Assembly (NCBI RefSeq): GCF_000746095.1
Contig: NZ_JQKP01000003.1
Coordinates: 124,001-188,000 of the forward strand
DNA length: 64,000 nucleotides
Reading direction: 5' to 3'
Origin: Ferriphaselus sp. R-1
Lineage (GTDB): Bacteria > Pseudomonadota > Gammaproteobacteria > Burkholderiales > Gallionellaceae
Shown piece after piece: positions 1 to 9,088 of this stretch. The translations under genes were made by a program, and so were the position numbers. Positions within the stretch are counted from its first letter, which is position 1, and each line of letters opens with the position of its first letter. The notes beneath the pieces are model-generated. The model worked only from the letters and a program-made list of their open reading frames with translations. It searched no databases and was not told where the DNA came from.

Positions 1-671
1 GGACGACCTTTGGGCACCGGCACGCCCGCCGCATCCAGCAGATCCTTGGTCAGCATCTTGTCCTGCGCGATGGCTTCGGCCACGGCATTGGAACGGTCGG
101 TCTCGGCGGCAAGGATGCGGCGCTGCTGGCTGCCCCAGCCAAACTGCACCATGCTGCCCGTGGTCAGGCGACGATAAGGCACGCCGCGCGCCACGGCGGC
201 ATACACGATAGCACCAGTAGACGGTCCCAGGCGCAGATCCTCGTCCAGGTCGCGCAGCTTAAACAGCGCATCGTCCAGATCGAATGGCGTATCGTCTAGC
301 GCCGCCTGACAAAGTTGCGCCGCTAGTTTGAGCGCCAACCGGCCCACATCCTCCTCCGAGTATTCGACCACCACCTGATACACGCCAGATTCGGACGTCT
401 CGACCGTGCGGCCGAACGTGACCGGGCAACCGGCCTGCGCCTGCAGGTCGATGGCGCACTGCTCCAGCACGTGGGGCAGCGGAATGGGCAGTTTGCTGCC
501 GCGACTCTTCAGGGCGCTCAGGCCAGGAAAACGTTCGCGCAGACGGGCTTCAAAACCCGGCAACTCCACGATGGAGCGGGCGGCTTCGGTACAGTGGACG
601 ATGGCTTCGATGGCCGTGTGACGGCCCCACAGATTGGGACCGCGCAGCGCGCGGATGCGTGTGACTTCCAT
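1..671 (-). CDS. cphA: Cyanophycin synthetase, N-terminal part (runs off the left edge)
   Basis: About 223 residues are visible, beginning MEVTRIRALRGPNLWG, the usual cyanophycin synthetase N-terminus. The segment covers the N-terminal domain and enters the ATP-grasp domain (LGPSTGAIVYAA, then LTKDLLDAAGVPVPKG). The enzyme family polymerises aspartate and arginine into the storage polymer cyanophycin using ATP. The start is the ATG at 669-671, 32 bases after the stop of another cphA-type gene on the same strand, so the two are probably co-transcribed. Its C-terminal Mur-ligase-like domain lies outside the window, so whether this is the fully active partner cannot be seen. Confidence 0.93.
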   Translation of the reverse strand, partial: MEVTRIRALRGPNLWGRHTAIEAIVHCTEAARSIVELPGFEARLRERFPGLSALKSRGSKLPIPLPHVLEQCAIDLQAQAGCPVTFGRTVETSESGVYQVVVEYSEEDVGRLALKLAAQLCQAALDDTPFDLDDALFKLRDLDEDLRLGPSTGAIVYAAVARGVPYRRLTTGSMVQFGWGSQQRRILAAETDRSNAVAEAIAQDKMLTKDLLDAAGVPVPKGR

Positions 672-703
672 AGGTTTTCCTGTTTCCTCAGTGTGCGGGC
701 GGC

Positions 704-2845
704 TCAGTCCAGCCCGAATGATTCGATTCCGGCGGCGATCAACTTGGTCGTCATACCCAGCGCCCAGGCAGCAGCGGCAGCGGCCAGCATCGCTTCCGGC
801 TGCTCGCGCAAGGCGGGCGGCACGACCAGTCCGTTCAGTTCTTCTTCGCTCGCGCCGGTCGCCAGCACGATCTTGCCTTTACGCAGGAACACGGCGCGCT
901 TGCCTTGCTCGCGCTGGGCTGCCAAAGCAGGCAAAGCGCCATCCAGACCGAACAAGACCACCTCGCCATCGCACAGCTCGGCCAGTTCGCCGACCCGCTC
1001 ATCCGCCGCGTTCAGCACGGCCAGGCCCTCGTCCAGCACCACATCTACTTGCGTGCGCAACACGTTGAACACCTGTTGCGGGGTCTCGATCCACGCCTCC
1101 GGCAAGGCGGTATCCGGCGCGATGCCGGTGACCACGGCCACCTGACAGCGATCATAGGCCAAGCCCTCGGTCGCCATCACGCGCAGATCGTTCTCGAACA
1201 CGGCGGCATCGATGGAGGCGCTCATCAGCAACTTGCGCGCCGATGCCCAGCCGGTGCGGTCGCCCGCCTCGACCCGGCGACGGTCATGGTACAGGCCATC
1301 GCTACAGGCCAGACCGACGCGCTGGCCGGACAGATGCATCAGGCGCGCCAGCAAGCGGGCGACCAAAGTGTTGGCTCCCGTGCCGGTCACGCCGACGATG
1401 GGAATGCGACCGTTCTCGCCCGCCGCGAACAGGCTGTCCACGATGGCGCGACCGACCGGGCGCGGCTCGCCGGTTGCCGGTTTCAGATGCATCAGCAGGC
1501 CGGGACCGGCATTGACTTCGACGATGGCTCCGCCCTGTGCGGACAGGGGGCGGGAGATGTCCTCGGCCACCAGGTCGATGCCGGCGATGTCCAGCCCGAC
1601 CACGCGCGCAGCCAGCTCGGCCACCTTGGCGCAATCGGGATGTACGCGGTCGGTGATGTCGAACGCCACATTGCCGTTGCGCTGGATCAGCACCTTCACG
1701 CCTTCGGCGGGCACGCTGTCGGCGGCATACCCCTGCCGCTCCAGCTCCAGACTGGCGGCAGCATCGATGCGCACCGGGTTGAGCGGCTGTTCTTCGTCGT
1801 AGCCACGGCGCGGATCGCTGTTGATCTGGCTCTCGATCAGCGCCTTGATGGTGGAACGACCGTCGCCCGTCACCCAGGCAGACTCGCCCTTGGCGGCAGC
1901 CACCAGTTTGCCGCCCACTACCAGCAGGCGATGCTCGTCGCCGGGGATGAAGCGCTCGACCAGCACTTCGCTGCCCTCTTCCTGTGCCACGGCGAAGGCG
2001 GTCTCGACTTCGTTCTGCGTAGTCAGGTTGGTGAACACGGCACGGCCATGATTGCCGTCGGAAGGTTTCACCACCACCGGCAAACCGACATCCTGCGCGG
2101 CTTCCCATGCTTCGGCTGCGCTCTCGACGATCTGGCCTTCCGGTACGGGCACGCCACAGGCTTGCAACAGGGATTTGGTCAACGGCTTGTCGCAGGAGAT
2201 GGTCTCGGCGATGGCGCTAGTGCGGTCGGTCTCGGCGGTCCAGATACGGCGCTGCTTCGCGCCATGGCCCAACTGAACCAGATTGCCGTCGTTGAGGCGG
2301 ATGAATGGGATGTCGCGGTCATCGGCGGCATCCACGATGCTGTTGGTGCTCGGCCCCAGCAGCTTGCGTTCGGCCAGCTCGCGCAACTCGGCCACGGTAT
2401 CCGCCACATCGAACGGACGGTCTTCGATCGCGGCCATCACCAGGTCACGGGCGGCATACAGCGCGGCGCGGGTAACATCTTCCTGCCAAGCGCGCACCAC
2501 CACCTTATAGACTCCGCGCTTGGAGACTTCGCGTGCCTTGCCGAAGCCGCCGGGCATACCGGCCAGATTCTGCAATTCGAGGGTGACGTGTTCCAGGATG
2601 TGGCCGGGCCAGGTGCCCTCCTCCACCCGGCGCAGGAAACCGCCGCGCTCGCCGTAGCTGCAGCGATGCTCGATCAGCGTGGGCAGCCAGGAGGACAGGC
2701 GTTCGTAGAATCCGGGGATGGTATTGGAGGGAGAGTCTTCCAGCGCGCCGATATCGACCAGCGCTTCAAGCACGGGGCGGTAGGTCCACATATTCGGGCC
2801 GCGCAGCGGAGTTATCTTGAGAATTTCGATTTGTCTTTGTTCCAT
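704..2845 (-). CDS. Cyanophycin synthetase-like protein with degenerate C-terminal P-loop
   Basis: 713 residues from the ATG at 2843-2845; the frame is open 90 bases further upstream, but MEQRQIEILKITPLRGPNMW matches the family start. The N-terminal domain is followed by an ATP-grasp domain (about 200-470; VVVKPSDGNHGRAV near 257-270, EVNAGPGLLMHLKP near 443-456). The C-terminal Mur-ligase-like domain begins near 480. Its expected GTNGKTT nucleotide loop reads GTGANTL (about 488-494), so the lysine is lost, and the protein is shorter than the roughly 870 residues usual for CphA1. This suggests a CphA2- or CphA-prime-like paralogue with an inactive second site, working beside the downstream copy. 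The gene diverges from the cyanophycin-associated ABC transporter. Confidence 0.88.
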   Translation of the reverse strand: MEQRQIEILKITPLRGPNMWTYRPVLEALVDIGALEDSPSNTIPGFYERLSSWLPTLIEHRCSYGERGGFLRRVEEGTWPGHILEHVTLELQNLAGMPGGFGKAREVSKRGVYKVVVRAWQEDVTRAALYAARDLVMAAIEDRPFDVADTVAELRELAERKLLGPSTNSIVDAADDRDIPFIRLNDGNLVQLGHGAKQRRIWTAETDRTSAIAETISCDKPLTKSLLQACGVPVPEGQIVESAAEAWEAAQDVGLPVVVKPSDGNHGRAVFTNLTTQNEVETAFAVAQEEGSEVLVERFIPGDEHRLLVVGGKLVAAAKGESAWVTGDGRSTIKALIESQINSDPRRGYDEEQPLNPVRIDAAASLELERQGYAADSVPAEGVKVLIQRNGNVAFDITDRVHPDCAKVAELAARVVGLDIAGIDLVAEDISRPLSAQGGAIVEVNAGPGLLMHLKPATGEPRPVGRAIVDSLFAAGENGRIPIVGVTGTGANTLVARLLARLMHLSGQRVGLACSDGLYHDRRRVEAGDRTGWASARKLLMSASIDAAVFENDLRVMATEGLAYDRCQVAVVTGIAPDTALPEAWIETPQQVFNVLRTQVDVVLDEGLAVLNAADERVGELAELCDGEVVLFGLDGALPALAAQREQGKRAVFLRKGKIVLATGASEEELNGLVVPPALREQPEAMLAAAAAAWALGMTTKLIAAGIESFGLD

Positions 2846-2871
2846 ACTGACTGTAGGCTTGCGTCCTCGGA

Positions 2872-2877
2872 TATGAT
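2872..2877 (+). promoter_or_regulatory. Candidate -10 box for the cyanophycin ABC transporter
   Basis: TATGAT followed by ACGGCC lies 38 bases before the ATG at 2916, in the 70-base divergent gap. It matches the -10 plus C/G block seen before many genes in this window. No clear -35 box is visible. Confidence 0.4.
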
Positions 2878-2915
2878 ACGGCCTGAACGCACTGTAACAA
2901 GATTGGTTGACCTGC

Positions 2916-5159
2916 ATGGATAAAAATCCGTCCACCCTCCCCCTGCCGGAACACGGACGCGCCGCCGTTCAGTCGCAACTGGTGGCTGGCGAATCGGTGC
3001 TCAGTTGGCTGGAGCTCGATCTGGACACCCGTTTGCACTTTGCCCGCACCCTGCTGGTGCTGACCGATCAGCGCCTGTTGAGCAAGGAAGCCTCTGGCGC
3101 TTGGCATGTCTGGCCCCTGACTGGCGAACTGTCGCTGCAAAACTTCGATCATGCGGGCGTAGGCACGCTGGAACTGCTGGACAGTCGCACCCGCCTTACC
3201 CACTGGCGCTACACCCTGGAGTTCGACCCGGCGGTGCGCGATTTCATCACCGGCTTCACCCACCAACTCGCAGGGACCCGGCCCGTTGCCGAGCCCACGG
3301 TCTGCCCTACCTGCGGCGAAACCATCCCCGCCGGGATCAAGGTCTGCCCTGACTGCGCCCCGGAGGAAGACAACGAACGCAACGGCTGGGCGCTGCTCCG
3401 TCTGGCGCGCTTCGCGCGTCCCTATCGCGGCAGGTTGCTGCTCGGTTTTCTGCTGACGCTGACCGCCACCGCTGCCACGCTGGTACCGCCCTACCTGACC
3501 ATGCCGCTGATGGACGAGGTGCTCATCCCCTACCAGAACGGTCATCCCATCGACTTCCACAAGGCCTGGCTATATCTGTCCGGCCTGCTCGCTGCTGGCC
3601 TGGTGGCCTGGATACTGGGCTGGGCGCGCACCTACCTGCTGGCACTGGTGTCGGAAAACATAGGGGCCGATCTGCGCACCACGACCTACAACCACCTGCT
3701 GCGCCTGTCGCTGGAATATTTCGGCGGCAAACGTACCGGTGACCTGGTCGCCCGCATCGGCTCGGAGACCGACCGCATCAACGTGTTCCTGTCCTTGCAT
3801 CTGCTGGATTTCGCCACCGATGTGCTGATGATCGTGATGACGGCGGCCATCCTGTTCTCCATCAATCCCTGGCTGGCGCTGGTCACCCTGCTGCCGCTGC
3901 CCTTCATCGCCTGGCTGATCCACAAGGTGCGCGACAAGCTGCGCCACGGCTTCGAGAAGACCGACCGCATCTGGGCCGAGATCACCAACGTGCTGACCGA
4001 CACCATCCCCGGCGTGCGTGTGGTCAAGGCCTTTGCGCAGGAAGAGCGCGAGGTCGCCCGTTTCCGCGATGCCAACCAGCGCAACCTGGCCGTGAACAAC
4101 CGGGTGAACCGTATCTGGTCGCTGTTCAGCCCCAGCGTCACCCTGCTCACCGAGATCGGCCTGCTCATCGTGTGGGCCTTCGGCATCTGGCAAGTCTCGC
4201 GCAACGAGATCACCGTCGGCGTGCTGGCCGCTTTCCTCGCCTACATCAGCCGCTTCTACACCCGGCTGGATTCGATGAGCCGCATCGTGTCGGTGACGCA
4301 GAAAGCCGCCGCCGGAGCCAAGCGCATCTTCGACATCCTCGACCACGTCTCCAGCGTCCCCGATGCCGCCCATCCGGTGCATCTTGAGCAGGTGCGCGGC
4401 CAGATCGAGCTGCGCCGCGTCGGTTTCCGCTACGGCAACCGCGCCGTCACCAAGGATGTGAGCCTGACCATCCAGCCCGGCGAAATGATCGGCCTGGTCG
4501 GCCACAGCGGTTCCGGCAAAAGCACGCTGGTCAACCTGATGTGCCGTTTCTACGATGTTTCCGCCGGTGCCATCCTGCTCGACGGCGTGGACATACGCGC
4601 GCTCTCGGTGGACGAGTACCGCAGCAACATCGGTCTGGTGTTGCAGGAGCCGTTCCTGTTCTTCGGCACCATCGCCGACAACATCGCCTACGGCAAGCCG
4701 AACGCCTCCCGTGCCGAGATCATCGCCGCCGCCCGCGCTGCCCATGCCCATGAGTTCATCCTGCGCCTGCCGCACGGCTACGATTCGCTGGTCGGCGAAC
4801 GCGGCCAGAGCCTGTCCGGCGGCGAGCGCCAGCGTATCTCCATCGCCCGCGCCCTGCTGATCAACCCGCGCATCCTGATCCTGGACGAAGCGACCTCTTC
4901 GGTGGATACAACCACCGAGCGCGAGATCCAGGGCGCGCTGGACAACCTGATCCAGGGCCGCACCACCATCGCCATCGCCCACCGCCTGTCCACCCTGCGC
5001 AAGGCCGACCGGCTGGTGGTGATGGACCGTGGCGAGATCGTCGAGGTCGGCGACCACGACAGCCTGATGGCGCAAGAAGGACACTACTATCGCCTGTATC
5101 AGGCGCAATTGCGCAACGTGGATACCGAGGATTTCCTCGACCGGAGGACCCATGGCTGA
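2916..5159 (+). CDS. ABC exporter (fused permease and ATPase), cyanophycin-associated type
   Basis: 747 residues from the ATG at 2916 (a TTG nine bases upstream is also in frame). Residues about 20-115 look like a bacterial PH-like domain (LLVLTDQRLLS). A CxxC...CxxC zinc ribbon follows at Cys 130, 133, 144 and 147. Then come a six-helix ABC membrane domain and an ATPase with Walker A GHSGSGKST, Q-loop LQEPF, signature LSGGERQR, Walker B ILILDEATSS and the switch histidine in IAHRLS. It sits divergent from the cphA genes and overlaps a DUF1854 gene. Both neighbours are, to my knowledge, recurrent companions of cyanophycin genes. The substrate is unknown; the PH plus zinc-ribbon front end is unusual for an exporter half-transporter. 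Confidence 0.88.
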   Translation: MDKNPSTLPLPEHGRAAVQSQLVAGESVLSWLELDLDTRLHFARTLLVLTDQRLLSKEASGAWHVWPLTGELSLQNFDHAGVGTLELLDSRTRLTHWRYTLEFDPAVRDFITGFTHQLAGTRPVAEPTVCPTCGETIPAGIKVCPDCAPEEDNERNGWALLRLARFARPYRGRLLLGFLLTLTATAATLVPPYLTMPLMDEVLIPYQNGHPIDFHKAWLYLSGLLAAGLVAWILGWARTYLLALVSENIGADLRTTTYNHLLRLSLEYFGGKRTGDLVARIGSETDRINVFLSLHLLDFATDVLMIVMTAAILFSINPWLALVTLLPLPFIAWLIHKVRDKLRHGFEKTDRIWAEITNVLTDTIPGVRVVKAFAQEEREVARFRDANQRNLAVNNRVNRIWSLFSPSVTLLTEIGLLIVWAFGIWQVSRNEITVGVLAAFLAYISRFYTRLDSMSRIVSVTQKAAAGAKRIFDILDHVSSVPDAAHPVHLEQVRGQIELRRVGFRYGNRAVTKDVSLTIQPGEMIGLVGHSGSGKSTLVNLMCRFYDVSAGAILLDGVDIRALSVDEYRSNIGLVLQEPFLFFGTIADNIAYGKPNASRAEIIAAARAAHAHEFILRLPHGYDSLVGERGQSLSGGERQRISIARALLINPRILILDEATSSVDTTTEREIQGALDNLIQGRTTIAIAHRLSTLRKADRLVVMDRGEIVEVGDHDSLMAQEGHYYRLYQAQLRNVDTEDFLDRRTHG

Positions 5160-5616
5160 TTTCACACTTGCCCGCGACAGCTACGGCAAACTGACGCTGA
5201 CCGATGCGACCGGAGTGGAGCACCGTGGCATCTCGCCGGTGCGCGCCTTCCCCATCGCCGACCCGGAGCACGGCATCGCCCTGATGAGTGCGGAAGGTCA
5301 TGAATTGGTCTGGATCGAACGTCTGGGCGACCTGCCTGACGAGATGCGCATCCTGCTGGAGGACGAGATCGCGGGCCGTGAATTCATGCCCAGCATCACC
5401 GCCTTGCGCGATGTCTCCAGCTTCTCGACACCGACGGTGTGGCAGGTGGAGACCGACCGGGGCCCGGCCAGCTTCACCCTGAAGAGCGAAGACAGCATCC
5501 GTCGCCTGGGTCAGGATGCCCTGCTCATCGCCGACAGCCACAGCATCCACTACCTGATCCGCGACACCCGGGCGCTGGACAGGCACAGTCGCAAGCTGCT
5601 GGACCGTTTCCTGTGA
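5152..5616 (+). CDS. DUF1854 family protein, cyanophycin-associated
   Basis: 154 residues. The sequence (FTLARDSYGKLTLTD, ISPVRAFPIADPEHGIAL, REFMPSITAL, DSHSIHYLIRD) fits the DUF1854 family, small soluble proteins found beside cyanophycin genes. It has no membrane segment or signal peptide and no known catalytic motif. Its start overlaps the end of the ABC transporter gene by eight bases, so the two are translationally linked. A role as a partner or regulator of that transporter is inference from the coupling. Confidence 0.8.
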   Translation: MADFTLARDSYGKLTLTDATGVEHRGISPVRAFPIADPEHGIALMSAEGHELVWIERLGDLPDEMRILLEDEIAGREFMPSITALRDVSSFSTPTVWQVETDRGPASFTLKSEDSIRRLGQDALLIADSHSIHYLIRDTRALDRHSRKLLDRFL

Positions 5617-5622
5617 TGCCGG

Positions 5623-7104
5623 TCAGGCCAGCCGCAATATCCTCAGATTGCGTTCGCGCACCGTAGCCAGGAGTTCCGGCTGTTCGCTCAGGGAATGGCC
5701 GTAGCTGGGGATCATCGCGCGCAACTTCTGCTGCCAATCGGCCTGGGCGAGTCTGCTGGCAAAACAACGTTCGATGATCCCCAACATCGCCCGCGTCGCC
5801 ACCGAAGCACCGGGAGAAGCTCCCAGCAAGGTGGCCAGCGTACCGTCCCGAGCGGTGACGACTTCCGTACCGAACTCCAGCTTGCCCACGCCCTTGTCAT
5901 AGCCCTTGATGATCTGCACCCGCTTGCCGGCATTGGCCAGAGTCCAGTCCCGCACGTGTGCCTGCGGATAGATGCTGCGCAGCGCCTGGTTGCGCTGTTT
6001 GGGGGTTTGCAAAGCCTCGCCGATCAGGTAGCGGGTCAGGTCGACGTTGCTCCACCCCGCCGACAACATGGGTTTCAGGTTGAACTGGCTCACCGATTTG
6101 AGCAGATCGAGATAAGAACCCTGCTTCAGGAACTTGGTGGTGAATCCGGCATAAGGACCAAACAGCAGCGCGCGCTGACCGTTGATGATGCGCGTATCCA
6201 GATGCGGCACCGACATCGGCGGCGCACCCAGCGGAGCCTTGCCGTATACCTTGGCATGATGTTGCTGGACGATGGCGGGATCGTTGCAGATCAGCCACTG
6301 GCCGCTGACGGGAAACCCGCCGTAGCCCTTGCTCTCGGGGATGCCGGATTTCTGCAACAACGGCAGCGCCCCGCCGCCCGCCCCCAGAAAGACGAACCGG
6401 CTGACGAAGGTCCGGCTCTTGTTGTGCTGGCGGTCATGCACATGGACGTGCCAGCGGCCCTGCTTGTCCTGCTCCAGCGCACGCACGGAATGAGCGAGCA
6501 ACAGGCTGAAGCCCTGCTGCTGGACCAAGCCCTCGATCAGTCCCCGGGTGAGCGCACCGAAATCGATGTCCGTACCGTGTTCGACGCGGGTGGCGGCAAC
6601 AGGCTGGGCGGTATCGCGCTGCGCCATCACCAACGGCATCCACTGCCGCAGCACCTCCGGGTCGTCGCTGAACTGCATGCCGGCAAACTGGGCGTGACCA
6701 CGCAGCGCTTGGTAGCGCGCACGCAGAAACGCCACATCCTCATCTCCCGCAACGAAGCTCAGATGTGGCACCCGGTTGATGAACTTGTCAGGCGCTGGCA
6801 ACAGGCCGTGCTCCACCAGATGACTCATGAACTGTAACGTCAGCTCGAAATCGGCGTTGATTGCCAACGCCCGCTTGACTTCGACCGAGCCATCCGCCGC
6901 CTGCGGTGTATAGTTCAGTTCGCAATAGCCCGCGTGGCCCGTCCCGGCGTTGCTCCAGCCGTCCGAGCTCTCATGCGCGACCTGATCCAGCCGCTCGACC
7001 ATCACCATGCTCAATCCGGGGTCGAGCTGGGCCAGCAAGGTGCCCAGCGTAGCGCTCATCACCCCGCCGCCTACCAGCAGCACATCAACATGAGTCACCG
7101 ACAT
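5623..7104 (-). CDS. mqo: Malate:quinone oxidoreductase
   Basis: 493 residues from the ATG at 7102-7104, preceded by AGGA-type ribosome binding sequence. The N-terminus carries an FAD-binding glycine motif (VLLVGGGVMSATLG) followed by Mqo-typical blocks (SSDGWSNAGTGHAGYCELNYTPQ, split by normal family spacing, and GPYAGFTTKFLK). The enzyme is a peripheral membrane flavoprotein that oxidises malate to oxaloacetate and passes electrons to quinone. The gene lies ten bases downstream of the rlhA-like gene on the same strand, so both may be read together. Length is normal for the family. Confidence 0.96.
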   Translation of the reverse strand: MSVTHVDVLLVGGGVMSATLGTLLAQLDPGLSMVMVERLDQVAHESSDGWSNAGTGHAGYCELNYTPQAADGSVEVKRALAINADFELTLQFMSHLVEHGLLPAPDKFINRVPHLSFVAGDEDVAFLRARYQALRGHAQFAGMQFSDDPEVLRQWMPLVMAQRDTAQPVAATRVEHGTDIDFGALTRGLIEGLVQQQGFSLLLAHSVRALEQDKQGRWHVHVHDRQHNKSRTFVSRFVFLGAGGGALPLLQKSGIPESKGYGGFPVSGQWLICNDPAIVQQHHAKVYGKAPLGAPPMSVPHLDTRIINGQRALLFGPYAGFTTKFLKQGSYLDLLKSVSQFNLKPMLSAGWSNVDLTRYLIGEALQTPKQRNQALRSIYPQAHVRDWTLANAGKRVQIIKGYDKGVGKLEFGTEVVTARDGTLATLLGASPGASVATRAMLGIIERCFASRLAQADWQQKLRAMIPSYGHSLSEQPELLATVRERNLRILRLA

Positions 7105-7114
7105 CGTTCGTTTC

Positions 7115-9088
7115 CTATCCTTGAGAACGGGGAGCGCGGTCACGGCGCGGATGCAACGTGACCGGTGCCACCGCCGCCGCAACTGGTTTCAATATGTGTT
7201 TCTTCATTTTGCCCATCACATGCATCTCGCAGGCGCGGCAATCGAACTTCAGCGTCAGTTTTTCGCTGCCATTGAGCAGCACCATCGGTTCGGCGCGCAC
7301 CTGGCCCTGCACGCCGACCACGCCTTTGGCCTGCTTGGGGCACAGGCTCAGGGAATAGCGGATGCAATGGCGGGTGATCATCAGCGAGACCTCGCCCGCC
7401 TCCTCGTGTTGCTCATAGGCGGCGGCGATCAGCTTCACGCCGTGCTTGGCATAAAAGGCTTGCGCAGCAGAGTTGTTGACGTTGGCGAGATAGGACAGCG
7501 ACTCCTCGGGATAGCGCGCCGGAGGCTGGATGGCCGCCTTGCGAGTCACCCGGATATGCGCTGCAAGGCGCGCCGCTTCGAGCTTTTCCACCGTTTCACG
7601 ACGCAACTGGTTGAGCACAGAACCCGGCACGAACCACGGCTGCGACCAATTAACGGAGGCATCGAGCAGCTCGAAATCGGTGTTGCCCAGACGCGCCAAC
7701 TGTTCGATCAGCTTGGCCTTAGCCTCGTCCGGCTGTTTGGCTGGCTGCTTGTCGAACGCCACATCCGCAGTCGCCGCGATGCCATCCTCGTCCCGCAGAC
7801 TCAGCGCAAACCCTTGCGCAGTCTCTGCGAACGCTGCGTGCACGCCTATCTTGCGCTCGGCGGACTTCCTGGTCAGCGCCTGTTCCCAGGCCTGGTCGCT
7901 GTTGCGATTGATCTCCAGACCGACGCGCAGACCGACCAGCTCGTGCATCTTCTCGTTCGGCCAGATGCGCCAGCCGCGCCCCTGCGGCTTCACCGTATTG
8001 GCGCGAAGGCCGTGGGTCTCGCGCTTGACCAGATAATTGAGTCCGTCGCCGTTGGCCATGGCCTCGTCGGTCTCGACCTCGAACCAGTCCGGGCCGAGCT
8101 TGCTCACCGTACCCAGCGGCAGGCCGACGAAACTGGGTGCATCGAACGCGCCAATGTCGGCTTTTCGCCCGTTGGAGAAATAGTCCGTCGCGCCGCGATG
8201 GAAGGTCTTGTCGGGATCAGGGGTGAAGAACAGCCGCGTCTTGCCGCTGGAGGCGGCGTGCAGCGCCGGACGGTCCTCCAGGATCTCGTCCAGCAAGCGG
8301 CGATAGTGGCCGGTGATGTTCTTGACGTAGGGCGCGTCCTTGTAACGTCCCTCGATCTTGAAGCTGCGCACGCCAGCGTCTATCAAGGCGCGCAGGTTGT
8401 CGCTCTGGTTGTTGTCTTTCACCGACAACAGATGCTTCTCGTAGGCGACCACGCGCCCTTGCGCATCCTGCAAGGTGTACGGCAAACGGCAAGCCTGCGA
8501 GCAATCGCCGCGATTGGCTGAGCGCCCGGTGTGGGCGTGGCTGATGTAGCACTGGCCGGAATAGGCCACGCACAGCGCGCCGTGGATGAAGTGTTCGATC
8601 ACGGTGTCGGCAGGCACAGCAGCTCGGACCTTTGCGATCTCCTGGATAGTCAGCTCGCGCGCCAGCACCAGTTGCGAGAAGCCGACATCGGCCAGGAAGC
8701 GCGCCTTCTCCGGCGTGCGGATGTCGCACTGGGTCGAAGCGTGCAGGTCGATGGGCGGCAGGTCAAGTTCCAGCAGCCCCATGTCTTGCACGATAAGCGC
8801 GTCCACGCCTGCTGCGTAGCAATCCCAGGCCAACTTGCGCGCCGCCTCCAGCTCGTGCTCGTGCAGGATAGTGTTGAGTGTGACGAATATCCGCGCATGG
8901 AAGCGGTGCGCGTAGGCCACCAGCTCTGCGATGTCCTCTATCGAGTTGCCCGCCTTGTCGCGCGCACCGAACGACGGCCCGCCGATGTACACCGCGTCGG
9001 CGCCGTGCAGGATCGCTTCGCGGCCTATCGCGGCAGTCTTGGCAGGCGCCAGCAGTTCAAGCATGGACGAGGTCGAGGGTTCAGTCAT
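7115..9088 (-). CDS. rlhA: U32 family protein, RlhA-like (23S rRNA C2501 hydroxylation)
   Basis: 657 residues, matching the long YdcP/RlhA form rather than the shorter TrhP/YegQ form (about 450). It starts ELLAPAKTAAIGREAILHGADAVYIGG and carries the U32 signature around EHFIHGALCVAYSGQCYIS, then a cysteine-rich RGDCSQACRLPY segment. The long C-terminal part corresponds to the DUF3656-type region. RlhA is needed for 5-hydroxycytidine in 23S rRNA; the older peptidase label is likely misleading. The start ATG overlaps the stop of the upstream yihY-like gene by eight bases. The exact RNA target is inferred from family length and layout. Confidence 0.8.
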   Translation of the reverse strand: MTEPSTSSMLELLAPAKTAAIGREAILHGADAVYIGGPSFGARDKAGNSIEDIAELVAYAHRFHARIFVTLNTILHEHELEAARKLAWDCYAAGVDALIVQDMGLLELDLPPIDLHASTQCDIRTPEKARFLADVGFSQLVLARELTIQEIAKVRAAVPADTVIEHFIHGALCVAYSGQCYISHAHTGRSANRGDCSQACRLPYTLQDAQGRVVAYEKHLLSVKDNNQSDNLRALIDAGVRSFKIEGRYKDAPYVKNITGHYRRLLDEILEDRPALHAASSGKTRLFFTPDPDKTFHRGATDYFSNGRKADIGAFDAPSFVGLPLGTVSKLGPDWFEVETDEAMANGDGLNYLVKRETHGLRANTVKPQGRGWRIWPNEKMHELVGLRVGLEINRNSDQAWEQALTRKSAERKIGVHAAFAETAQGFALSLRDEDGIAATADVAFDKQPAKQPDEAKAKLIEQLARLGNTDFELLDASVNWSQPWFVPGSVLNQLRRETVEKLEAARLAAHIRVTRKAAIQPPARYPEESLSYLANVNNSAAQAFYAKHGVKLIAAAYEQHEEAGEVSLMITRHCIRYSLSLCPKQAKGVVGVQGQVRAEPMVLLNGSEKLTLKFDCRACEMHVMGKMKKHILKPVAAAVAPVTLHPRRDRAPRSQG

